Below the pieces are notes generated by a model. It ran no database searches and was not told the DNA's origin. It was given only the letters and a program-made list of their open reading frames with translations. Positions 26,364 through 34,310 of a stretch of 64,000 nucleotides of DNA are shown here, one piece after another. Source of the stretch: JAJRTE01 sp964418585 (GTDB taxonomy: Bacteria > Myxococcota_A > UBA796 > JAJRTE01). The position numbers and the translations under genes were made by a program. The DNA is taken from contig CAYQMG010000055.1 in NCBI GenBank assembly GCA_964418585.1, positions 1 through 64,000 on the forward strand, in the 5' to 3' direction. Every line of letters begins with the position of its first letter. Position 1 is the stretch's first letter.

Positions 26364-26879
26364 TCAAGCACAACCTGGCGATTTCCCCTCAAAGTAGGTC
26401 CGGGTCAATCGCTGGGTGGTTTCCCGAAGCCGCTCACTCAGCATCCTGGCTATATTAATGATAACGACGGTGAAACCGTTCCTGTATCTTTTTGCAAACC
26501 GGTAGAAATCCTCCGCCGAAAGCGCGAGCAGAACCACGTCGGTCCTTGCCCGCACCGTGGCCGACCGGGGCCGACGCTCCAACATCGACATCTCGCCAAA
26601 AAACTCCCCGGGTCCCAACCTGGCGATGACAAAATGCCCCTCGTCAGCGTCATCGGTCCGGGACAACACCTCCACCGCCCCCTCCCTGATCACGAACATC
26701 GTATCCCCGGGGTCTTCCACTTGAAACACGGTATCTCCCCGGGAAAACTTGACTTCCAAACAAGCGTCGCCGAGAAAAGACAGCTCCTCCCCGTGCAGGT
26801 CGGCAAATACCGGCGCACCACGCAACACGGCCATCCGTTCGTCACGCCCCCCACCCACGCCCGCCTTCGAGTCCCTCAT
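26364..26879 (-). CDS. Cyclic nucleotide-binding domain protein
   Basis: A 171-residue cytoplasmic protein made of one Crp-type cyclic nucleotide-binding domain (about residues 20-140) and a short helical tail. The phosphate-binding cassette reads FFGEMSMLERRPRSATVRA, with the Glu and Arg that hold cyclic nucleotide in Crp present. So ligand binding is plausible. There is no helix-turn-helix, so it is not a DNA-binding Crp. Such stand-alone domains usually sense a second messenger and bind a partner protein. ATG at 26879 is chosen; a Met 15 codons inside, with GGTGGGGGG upstream, is an alternative. It is downstream of the AgmX/PglI-type gene. Confidence 0.82.
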   Translation of the reverse strand: MRDSKAGVGGGRDERMAVLRGAPVFADLHGEELSFLGDACLEVKFSRGDTVFQVEDPGDTMFVIREGAVEVLSRTDDADEGHFVIARLGPGEFFGEMSMLERRPRSATVRARTDVVLLALSAEDFYRFAKRYRNGFTVVIINIARMLSERLRETTQRLTRTYFEGKSPGCA

Positions 26880-26949
26880 CGCTCCGCCGCCACCCAACAA
26901 CCTCGAGCCACATCACGCACCCCGCACTCGTGCCGCGACAGCACGCCCT

Positions 26950-26977
26950 ACCCTACCACGCGAGTGCCGAATGTCAA
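26950..26977 (-). promoter_or_regulatory. Candidate sigma-70 promoter for the cyclic nucleotide-binding gene
   Basis: On the minus strand a perfect TTGACA (26972-26977) and TAGGGT (26950-26955) are 16 bases apart in the 130-base gap between the AgmX/PglI-type gene and this gene. Confidence 0.4.
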
Positions 26978-27013
26978 GAATAGGACAGCCTGGTCTGCCG
27001 AAAGGCTGCCACG

Positions 27014-28384
27014 TCAAGAAGAGGTGAGCACGATGGGGAGAGAAACGTCGGTGGATCCCTCGTCAGATGCCGGGAACCGCCATCGCCTGACGCGCCCCTT
27101 GATACAGGCGATCAGGCCCTTGTCCATCACCGTCCCGGACGCCGCCCGGACCTCGACACTGGAAATCCGCCCGGATGCGGCCACCGTGAACTCGATATAG
27201 ATCTTTCCAGACAGATTCGGATTCAGCTTCAACGCCTTGTCATAACACGCGGTCACGGCCGGAAGATTCTTCTTGATAACCTGATCCAGGGTGGCACGCG
27301 CCATACTCCCCAGAATGTCCGTGTCCCCGGTTTCCGCCTTGGGTACCCGCTTGGCCACCCGCTTCTCGGTCTCAACCTCGGCGTCCGAAGCAATTCCATC
27401 CACCTCTCCACTTCCGATCAGGCTCGTGTCCGAGGTGGCCCGCAACCCGAACTGCTCCGCAGTCGACGCAGTGGCAATCCCTTCCGCGTTCCTGTCAATC
27501 AACTCCCCCAACCCCGTGGATGCGTCGGCAATGGAGAAGATGTTGTCGCCACTGATCCCAACCCGTGTATTCCCACTGAACTTCGAACCCAACACCCGCA
27601 GGATACCGACCTTCTTCAGTTCCTCTTTCCGCTTCTGCTTGCGCTGGGCCTCAGTCAACTTCGGCTTCTTGTCCTTGCCCTTGCTATTGTCCTTGCCGGC
27701 ATCCGCCTTCTCCGGCTTCTTCTTCTCCGGCTTCTTCTCCTCGGTCTCCTCCTTCTTCGCCTCCCCTTCACCCGGCTTCTCTTCCTTCACCTGCTTCGGC
27801 TTGTTCGGCACAATGATGCGCGCAAACCGATCCGGGACCTCCTCCAAGGTCATCGCCTTGGGCGCAGGAAGAGACAGCGAGTACATCATCACCGTCGTGT
27901 GAAGCACAAACGAGGCAAGGAAAATACCCAAAAACGTGGTGTCGATCTGTTGATGCCACGGAACCCCAAATCCACGCTTCACCCGCTTCGCAGCACCCAG
28001 CGGAGGCGGTACGAACTGGAACAGGATCGTGGTGTCCGCCACCGTCACCTTGCCCCGCATCTGAGGCGTCAACGGAAACTGATACACCCCATCCTTGACC
28101 TTACGGCTCTTCCCACGAACCTCCTCAAACCCCATCACAATCCCACCGTCCATGGACACCTTCCCGTCCATGTGATCGGTGAAGCACAGGGTGTACTGCC
28201 CCCCCTTGAACGCAAACAGGGTGAATCGCTTCGGAAGGCCCGCAGAGTGAAGCACAAAGGTGTTTCGTTGACCATCACCAATAGTGACACTCTCTCCGTG
28301 ATGGATCAGACGCTCTTCTATGATCCTTCCGCCCTGAATCACGCCCAGGCGAAGTATCTTCTGTTTCCGCTTAGGAGCACCCAT
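27014..28384 (-). CDS. AgmX/PglI C-terminal domain protein with FHA-like N-terminus (GltG/GltJ-like)
   Basis: A 456-residue bitopic membrane protein. The N-terminal ~130 residues look FHA-like (GESVTIGDGQRNTFVL, then a beta-rich region). One membrane segment lies near 165-190 (TFLGIFLASFVLHTTVMM). A Lys/Glu/Pro-rich linker (about 205-260) and a C-terminal AgmX/PglI, TonB-C-like domain (about 350-456; VTACYDKALKLNP, GKIYIEFTVAASGRISSV, RVRRWRFP) follow. In Myxococcus, proteins of this layout (GltG, GltJ) span the inner membrane of the Agl-Glt motility machine. The TPR genes upstream fit that. ATG at 28384 has AAAGGA upstream; a 7-base inverted repeat lies just before it. Confidence 0.82.
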   Translation of the reverse strand: MGAPKRKQKILRLGVIQGGRIIEERLIHHGESVTIGDGQRNTFVLHSAGLPKRFTLFAFKGGQYTLCFTDHMDGKVSMDGGIVMGFEEVRGKSRKVKDGVYQFPLTPQMRGKVTVADTTILFQFVPPPLGAAKRVKRGFGVPWHQQIDTTFLGIFLASFVLHTTVMMYSLSLPAPKAMTLEEVPDRFARIIVPNKPKQVKEEKPGEGEAKKEETEEKKPEKKKPEKADAGKDNSKGKDKKPKLTEAQRKQKRKEELKKVGILRVLGSKFSGNTRVGISGDNIFSIADASTGLGELIDRNAEGIATASTAEQFGLRATSDTSLIGSGEVDGIASDAEVETEKRVAKRVPKAETGDTDILGSMARATLDQVIKKNLPAVTACYDKALKLNPNLSGKIYIEFTVAASGRISSVEVRAASGTVMDKGLIACIKGRVRRWRFPASDEGSTDVSLPIVLTSS

Positions 28385-28403
28385 CACGAATCCTTTCCCC
28401 GAC

Positions 28404-28431
28404 ATCCGCGGCGCCACAACCGATCGCGGAT
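28404..28431. repeat. Inverted repeat before the AgmX/PglI-type gene
   Basis: ATCCGCG (28404-28410) and CGCGGAT (28425-28431) form a perfect 7-base inverted repeat around a 14-base spacer. It ends 20 bases upstream of the start codon, beyond the SD. It could be a leader hairpin or an operator. The remaining gap to 28654 holds no gene that I can see. Confidence 0.5.
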
Positions 28432-28654
28432 ATGAGAGGCTGTCGCGAAGCGGTCCCGAAGCCTTTCGTCACGGGATGGGAGGCGGCGCGACAACGCAAC
28501 TTCGAAGGCACGCCCCAATCACGCCTGGAGGCTCGTCACAATCTCACCAGCATTCCGCTCACGGGATACGAGCACCTATCTCCATCCAGTCAACTCACCC
28601 GTCGCACGCGGTCGACGGGCCGCGCCTGTCAGACGCGGTGAAGCCGTACCTCCT

Positions 28655-28936
28655 TCATTCGAAGGGAGGCTCGTTCAGGGCGTCGAGGATCTTGGGGACG
28701 AAGCTTTCCTTCAGCTCGAGCGCCTCCTCGCTGGTGCCCTTTTCCCGGCTGATTATGAACTGAACCTGCGGCTTGGCAATTTTGCCGACCAGGACTATTT
28801 CATCACCTTTGTACACATACTTCTTCGGTTTGGTTGCGGTCCGTTTTGGCTGTTCCTGGTCCTGGGCCGAGGCGACCGAGCCACCAGCGAGCAGCGCCAG
28901 CGCCAGCAACATCCCGAGTTTTCTGTAGATTCTCAT
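28655..28936 (-). CDS. Small exported protein of unknown function in the Glt-like cluster
   Basis: A 93-residue protein with a clear signal peptide (about 1-26, ending SVASAQDQ), then a basic stretch (KRTATKPKKYVYKGDEI). A compact domain follows, with VLVGKIAKPQVQFIISR and a helical C-terminus (FVPKILDAL). I do not know a named family; short exported proteins are common beside adventurous-motility TPR genes. Start is ATG at 28936; the frame is open 21 codons upstream without a signal-like start. A good promoter lies about 50 bases upstream, so transcription may restart here for this gene and the AgmX/PglI-type gene. Confidence 0.72.
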   Translation of the reverse strand: MRIYRKLGMLLALALLAGGSVASAQDQEQPKRTATKPKKYVYKGDEIVLVGKIAKPQVQFIISREKGTSEEALELKESFVPKILDALNEPPFE

Positions 28937-28987
28937 GACCGGAACCCACCCACGCCCATCGTCTGAATCGATCGATGGTAACACACG

Positions 28988-29015
28988 ATTATAGAGCAAT
29001 CGAAGGACATTTCAA
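28988..29015 (-). promoter_or_regulatory. Sigma-70 promoter before the small exported protein gene
   Basis: On the minus strand TTGAAA (29010-29015) and a perfect TATAAT (28988-28993) are 16 bases apart, about 50 bases before the ATG. It lies inside the otherwise co-linear cluster. Confidence 0.6.
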
Positions 29016-29166
29016 GGGAAATTTGGAGGTTGAATCTGTCCTGCACGACCTCCTGTCCCTTCCGGTCCCTTGAGCACCGTTCTCCTGGAAGGTGCACGGT
29101 CCGGTCCATCAACCTGAGCGCGTGTCCCTGACACCAGCCGGAACGCCGCTCAGGGGCGACTCCGCG

Positions 29167-30768
29167 TCACTGTCCTTCCTGCATGCCTCCATTCTGCTCA
29201 CTTGCCCCCGCCGCAGGCGCATTCGTGCCGGGCTGAGACCCGCCCGCGCCATCCCCGCCCTCGGCAGGTTGGGCTGTCTCACCACCAGCGGCCTCTCCGG
29301 ATTCCTCGCGACGCTGCATCCTGCGCTTCCGGCGCCGCTCTTCCCGCTGATGATTCAACTTGGCAATTCGAATGTACTTCTCGACCTTTTTGATCTCCTC
29401 CTCGCCCTCGACCACGGACCGAAGCCGTTCATAGACATCGACTGCGGCCAGGTACTCATGCTTGTAGTCGTCGAGCAGGATGGCGTAGTTCAACAACACG
29501 GTCGGGTCGTCCGGCGCCTGCTTCAGGGCTTCCTGGTACTGGATGGCGGCCAGGTCGTACTCGCCGAGTCCGCGCAACGCAACCCCCAGATCCATGCGCG
29601 CCACCACGTTGTCAGGCTCGACCTCCACCGCACGTTTCAACAGGTCGGCCGCTTCCTGAAAGCGTTGAATCTTGAGGTACAGGTAGGCCCGGTTGATGAG
29701 GGCCGGTACCAGGTCGGGCTTGGCCTTCAAGGCGAGATCGAACTGGGAGGCGGCGCGCCGGTCTTCCAAACCGAGGAACGCCACGCCCAGGTTATGGTGA
29801 ACGTAGGCGTTTTCATCCGCCCCCGGGACGCTCAGCAGGGCCTTTTCGAACACCAGGCGCGCCATTTCGTAGTCCCCTTGACGGAGGTAAAGGCACCCCA
29901 GGTTGACAAATGCGTCCACGTCAATGGCGTTGATCTTCAGGATCTTGCGGATCTCCTCGGTCGCGTCCTCCACCTTTCCCGCCTTTTCCAACGAAAGCGC
30001 CTTCTGGTTGTGCAACAAGGGATTGTCGGGCGACGCGGCAAGGGCGGTGTCCAGCACCTCGAGCGACCGCGCCACCATCCCCTGCTCCCGGTAGATGGTA
30101 GCAAGGTTTCCGGCTGCCACCGCAAGGGTCGGCTTCAGCTCCAGCGCCTTCTGGTAGGCCTTCACCGCTTCCTCGATGTCCCCCAGTTCCTGAAAAATGA
30201 CCCCCTTGTCGTAGTAGGCTTCTGCAAGACGCGGATTCTCCGCGAGCGCCTCGTCCAGGAACCTCAGGGCTTCCGGATAGCGGCCGGGGCCTGCACGGAT
30301 ACTCTCCACTGCACGCTCGAACGGATCCTTGGTACCGACGGCCTGGGTCCCCTGAACCTCTTCCGCCCCCGACGCGGCCTCCTCCGATACGCCCGTCTCA
30401 CCCCCGGTAGAACCTTCATCACCAGCTTGCGTCTCGGCCCCAGACGCCTCCGCTCCCTCGACGCCCGCCCCGCTCGACGACGCTTCGACAACTCCCTCAT
30501 GGCCCGTGTCAGGAGACGCCCCGGTCGTGTCCGCGGCCGCCACCTCCGCGTTTCCCCCACCTCCCTCGACCGGTTCGTCCGGTTTCGCAAACCGCTGGCA
30601 ACCGGTCGAGACCAGCAGGATGGCCACGAGCCCGGCAAGCACCCGGAAGGACTCCGGTGCCCCCGCGCCCTTCCGGCCGGACAACGAAACCGACCGCACG
30701 GGTGCAGGTATCAGACGCCTCCGCCTGGCACGGCAGGCTGCATGCCTTTGCTTCGAGCAATGAGACAT
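29167..30768 (-). CDS. TPR-repeat lipoprotein-like protein (GltE/AglT-like by size and context)
   Basis: A 533-residue protein. A basic N-terminus and hydrophobic segment end in LLVSTGC (Cys near residue 58), suggesting lipidation. An acidic, Ala/Gly/Ser-rich linker (about 65-155) leads to TPR repeats (about 165-470, e.g. AEAYYDKGVIFQELGDIEEAVKAYQKAL). An Arg/Lys-rich stretch and Gly/Ala-rich end follow. TPRs bind partner proteins. Size, order and neighbours recall AglT/GltE of the Myxococcus gliding machine, but this is inference. ATG at 30768 has AGAGGA upstream; the open frame continues 27 codons further. Confidence 0.8.
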   Translation of the reverse strand: MSHCSKQRHAACRARRRRLIPAPVRSVSLSGRKGAGAPESFRVLAGLVAILLVSTGCQRFAKPDEPVEGGGGNAEVAAADTTGASPDTGHEGVVEASSSGAGVEGAEASGAETQAGDEGSTGGETGVSEEAASGAEEVQGTQAVGTKDPFERAVESIRAGPGRYPEALRFLDEALAENPRLAEAYYDKGVIFQELGDIEEAVKAYQKALELKPTLAVAAGNLATIYREQGMVARSLEVLDTALAASPDNPLLHNQKALSLEKAGKVEDATEEIRKILKINAIDVDAFVNLGCLYLRQGDYEMARLVFEKALLSVPGADENAYVHHNLGVAFLGLEDRRAASQFDLALKAKPDLVPALINRAYLYLKIQRFQEAADLLKRAVEVEPDNVVARMDLGVALRGLGEYDLAAIQYQEALKQAPDDPTVLLNYAILLDDYKHEYLAAVDVYERLRSVVEGEEEIKKVEKYIRIAKLNHQREERRRKRRMQRREESGEAAGGETAQPAEGGDGAGGSQPGTNAPAAGASEQNGGMQEGQ

Positions 30769-30826
30769 CGTGTCGTCCTCTTCGTATCCCCCAGGACGGC
30801 CGGCCCTGGAAGCATGCGCTCGCGCA

Positions 30827-33800
30827 CTACGGTACGTACAGCAGAGCACCCGCCCCGGCCATGGGCAGCTCGAGAATGGGCGGTGCGATGGTCTGTTGCG
30901 CTTCCTGGACCGCCTTTGTCTGCTCCTTCTTCCGGGCGGGGTAAAGGTCTGGCCGCAACAGGTTGAGTTTTTCGTAGGTCAACTCGATCCATTTGTTCCA
31001 GACCTGCTTGGCAGATTCGAGATCGAGGTTCTTGGAATAGTAGAGGACCGCCTTGTCCTCGAATGGATAGATGAACTCCTCCTCGAGGGTCTGCATGTAG
31101 AGTTCCCGGTCCTCCTCGCTGAGTTCGGACGGGACGGCATCCCGCAGGTCATCAGCAAAGGTATGGTAGGCCAACCCCACCGTGTAGAGGGCGGCGCTGT
31201 ACCACTCGACATCCCCGATCTTGAGGATTGCCACCATTTTCTGTTCAAGCGTATTGATGAGTTCGAGCTTCTTGTCCAGCGTGCGCGCCATGGCTCTCGA
31301 GTTGCCCACGAACTTGGCTCGCTGGAACTCATCCATGGTCCGCTGCATGTCCTTGAACATGATCTGTCCGTAGAAACTCAAGCCCAGATGCGTGAAGGTA
31401 TCGACTCCCTCCAGGGACTTGACGATGTTGGGCGTCTTTCGTTCGAGATCCCGAGCCTCGGCTCGCCGGCCCAGCGCCTCCAGAGACTCGATAATCCGGA
31501 TATGCGCCTCCATGGTGCGGTCCCCATTCACCTTGAAGAACTGCTTCAAGTACCGCCTGAATGTCCGGATGGCCTCCGGGTAGTTCTTGGCCTTCAGATA
31601 GTTCTGCCCGGCGAGGAACAGCAGGGGCTCCGCCTCTGGACTCTTGGGATAGGCGGCCACGTATCGCTCGTACAATCGCGCTGCCTCCTGATACTGGTGC
31701 AACCCGATCCGAAGGAACGCAGCGTTGATGATGCTGTCCTTGGCATGGGCGGAATCGGGATAGTTCCGGGCCAACAACTCGTAGTACTTGATGGCCTGCG
31801 GCAAATCGAAAAATTTCTCGTAGTTCGACGCGATGCGGAACAGCGCTTCCTCCACGTGCTCGCTCGTGGGGTACAACTCGGTCAACCGCTTGTAGTCCTC
31901 GATGGCACGGTCCACCTTGCCCATCTCCTCGAGCAACTGGGCAGCGTTGAACAGGTCCACGTCCTCGCCTATCTGCTCGAACTCCGGTACCGCCGCAGCA
32001 CGATCGCCACTCGCTGCCAACTCCTCCGCGATTTTTCTGTGCGCGGCGATCTTGAGCGGCCCGAAGGCCTCGCGCACCTGCTCCCAGGCACGGAAGTCGT
32101 TCCCCAGTTCCATCCCGGCCAACCGATCGATGGCCACCATCATTTCCCGCCACTTCTTCTGTTGTCTCAACAGGTCCACGAGGTTGGCAGCGGCGTCGTC
32201 TGCGAACTCGTTGTGCGGGTAGCGCGCGATGAAATCATCAAACCGTCTCTGAGCTTCGTCGAACTGGAAGTGATAGAAGTTGGTCAGGGCGGCAATGTAG
32301 AGATATTTTGCGGTGACATCGTCGTCGGGTGAGACCCGGGCGAGCACGTCGATGGCCTGAATGTACTTCTTCCGCAACGGTGAGATGGGAATGGGCCTGG
32401 GCACGCCGTCCTCGGTGTAGGTGACCTCGGCCTCCGGGAAGGGCAACAACACGCCCTCGAGGCCGTCTGCGGCGACCAGCTCCTGGTAGGAGTCCACCAC
32501 GCCCTTGGCGGCATCGGTGTGATACTTGGGGTTCGTGTAGGCCATGGCCTTTTTGAATTGAATGGCGGCTTCCTCGTAGTTTCTCGAGAAGAAGAGGCAC
32601 TCCGCGAAGAAATACTGCAGCTCGTAGGCCTGGTCGGCGTACGGAAACCGTTGCAGATACTCGCGGTACTTCTGGGCGGCGATGGTGTAGTTCTCGAGTT
32701 CCACCTGGGGGTCATCAGCCTGGTTTGCGAGGTCGTGGTAGTAGAACGCAAGCTGACGAAGACGGGTCTCAGCAAGTTTCTGGGCGTTGGCTGTTGCTGC
32801 CCGGTTCTTGCCCTGTTCCCGCCACCAATCGGAGTCTGGCCCGTACCGGCGCACCAGTTCCTCGGCCGCGGCATTGACCTTGGCGACATCCACCGGGGGT
32901 ACCGTGCTGAGAATCTGCACGATGGAGTTCTGGAATGAGGGGTTTTCCTCGTTGTAGGGGAACAGTTCCTGCAACACCGAGTAGGTCTCAATGGCTTCCT
33001 CGTACTTGGCCATGTTGACATAAACCTCGGCGAGCCGCTTCAACACCTCGAGCTTGTAGGGTCGGTCCCCGATCTCGTCAAAGAATGCCAGTGCGTCCTG
33101 AACGGTGCCGGAATCGGCGAAGCTGATGGCCAGATACTGGACCGCCTCGGCCCGAAGGGCAGATCCCTTTCCGGTTTCTTCCAGCATGGTACGGGAGTAG
33201 TCGATGAGTTCGATGAACCGGACCGTCGCCTCGGCATAGTCGCTCAGGTTGTAGTAGGCCCATGCCATCTTGTACAAGGCCTGGTCGTACCAGTTGTCCT
33301 GATAGGACATCACCCGCTGGAAATATTCGATGGCGGTCTTGAGGTTCTTGTCTGAACCTTCCTCAAAATAGTAGCTCCCGATCCGCAGGTAAGCCTGTGA
33401 CGCGAACTGGCTCTCCGGATGTTCGGTGACCAGGGCAAGCCAGATGTCCTTGGCTTTCTTGGGGTCATACTGAGCTGCGGTGTCCTTGCCGTAGAGATAG
33501 CCGCGCATGTAGTAGACCCCGTCGATGTTTTCGAAATCAGGGAATTCCTTCTGGATTCGTTCGTAGAGTGCCAGACTCCGGGAAAAGTCGTACTTGGGCG
33601 CGTCCGGGATCTCCACGGCATTGGAGTCCAGTTGAGAAAGCATACGGTCGTATTCGTCCTGGGCTCGAACGAACGCTTCCACCGACTCGTCATAGTAGAG
33701 TTCTGCGAGACGAAACATGGCCAGGGGCGTATGCTCGCTCTGAGGGTACTTCTGGATGAAACGCTCGAGCGCGGCGATTGCTTGCTCGCGGCGTACCTTG

Positions 33801-34213
33801 ACCTCCTCGTCCAGCCGCTTGTTTCGGGCGTCGTAAGTTTGTTGAATCCGCTTGAGTTCGTCGCTGTACTTTTGCTGAATGTACGTCTGAACGTCCTTCT
33901 GAAAGAGTTCGACGCCTTCCTGGAAGCGATTCACCAGCCGCTTGAACTGGAGGAACTCCTCCTGCCACTCGTCGTCGGACAGTTTCTTGATCTCCTCGAC
34001 TTCCTGGTCCGCCCGTCCGAGGGTTCCGACGGTACCGCCTTCCGCGCCGGAAGCGTCCGCTGTTGCCTGCTCGGCGGCCGAGGAGGCGGCGGGGGAATCA
34101 CTCCGAGGCTCCTCCTCCGCGCCGGCCACGCGGGAGACAAGCAGGAGCAGCAGCCCGAAGGCCATGGACCCCGACAGAAGGCTGACAGGTATTCGTCGAT
34201 GTTGCATCATCAT
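30827..34213 (-). CDS. Very large periplasmic TPR protein (GltD/AgmU-like by size and context)
   Basis: A 1,128-residue exported protein. The signal peptide (about residues 1-33, ending VAGAEEE) is followed by an acidic region and a short coiled coil. Long arrays of TPR-like helical pairs then run through most of the chain (e.g. PQSEHTPLAMFRLAELYYDES, YDQALYKMAWAYYNLSDYAEA). The extreme C-terminus is helical and hydrophobic. No enzyme motif is seen. AgmU/GltD of Myxococcus is a periplasmic TPR protein of similar size that moves with motility complexes. Three ATGs lie in tandem at the start (34213, 34210, 34207). It is 98 bases downstream of the 819-residue TPR gene. Confidence 0.82.
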   Translation of the reverse strand: MMMQHRRIPVSLLSGSMAFGLLLLLVSRVAGAEEEPRSDSPAASSAAEQATADASGAEGGTVGTLGRADQEVEEIKKLSDDEWQEEFLQFKRLVNRFQEGVELFQKDVQTYIQQKYSDELKRIQQTYDARNKRLDEEVKVRREQAIAALERFIQKYPQSEHTPLAMFRLAELYYDESVEAFVRAQDEYDRMLSQLDSNAVEIPDAPKYDFSRSLALYERIQKEFPDFENIDGVYYMRGYLYGKDTAAQYDPKKAKDIWLALVTEHPESQFASQAYLRIGSYYFEEGSDKNLKTAIEYFQRVMSYQDNWYDQALYKMAWAYYNLSDYAEATVRFIELIDYSRTMLEETGKGSALRAEAVQYLAISFADSGTVQDALAFFDEIGDRPYKLEVLKRLAEVYVNMAKYEEAIETYSVLQELFPYNEENPSFQNSIVQILSTVPPVDVAKVNAAAEELVRRYGPDSDWWREQGKNRAATANAQKLAETRLRQLAFYYHDLANQADDPQVELENYTIAAQKYREYLQRFPYADQAYELQYFFAECLFFSRNYEEAAIQFKKAMAYTNPKYHTDAAKGVVDSYQELVAADGLEGVLLPFPEAEVTYTEDGVPRPIPISPLRKKYIQAIDVLARVSPDDDVTAKYLYIAALTNFYHFQFDEAQRRFDDFIARYPHNEFADDAAANLVDLLRQQKKWREMMVAIDRLAGMELGNDFRAWEQVREAFGPLKIAAHRKIAEELAASGDRAAAVPEFEQIGEDVDLFNAAQLLEEMGKVDRAIEDYKRLTELYPTSEHVEEALFRIASNYEKFFDLPQAIKYYELLARNYPDSAHAKDSIINAAFLRIGLHQYQEAARLYERYVAAYPKSPEAEPLLFLAGQNYLKAKNYPEAIRTFRRYLKQFFKVNGDRTMEAHIRIIESLEALGRRAEARDLERKTPNIVKSLEGVDTFTHLGLSFYGQIMFKDMQRTMDEFQRAKFVGNSRAMARTLDKKLELINTLEQKMVAILKIGDVEWYSAALYTVGLAYHTFADDLRDAVPSELSEEDRELYMQTLEEEFIYPFEDKAVLYYSKNLDLESAKQVWNKWIELTYEKLNLLRPDLYPARKKEQTKAVQEAQQTIAPPILELPMAGAGALLYVP

Positions 34214-34310
34214 TTGTTCAGCCCTGTTTCGAGCGGGCGAAAGGACGGGCGCGTGGTCTGCCTGGCCGCATCCCAGCCCGATTGCGGAACAAGGAGACAT
34301 CGCCGTTCAT

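Noticed and set aside
28600..28630. CGCGG/CCGCG stem downstream of the small exported gene as a terminator
   Set aside because: Five-base stem with a long loop and no T-run.
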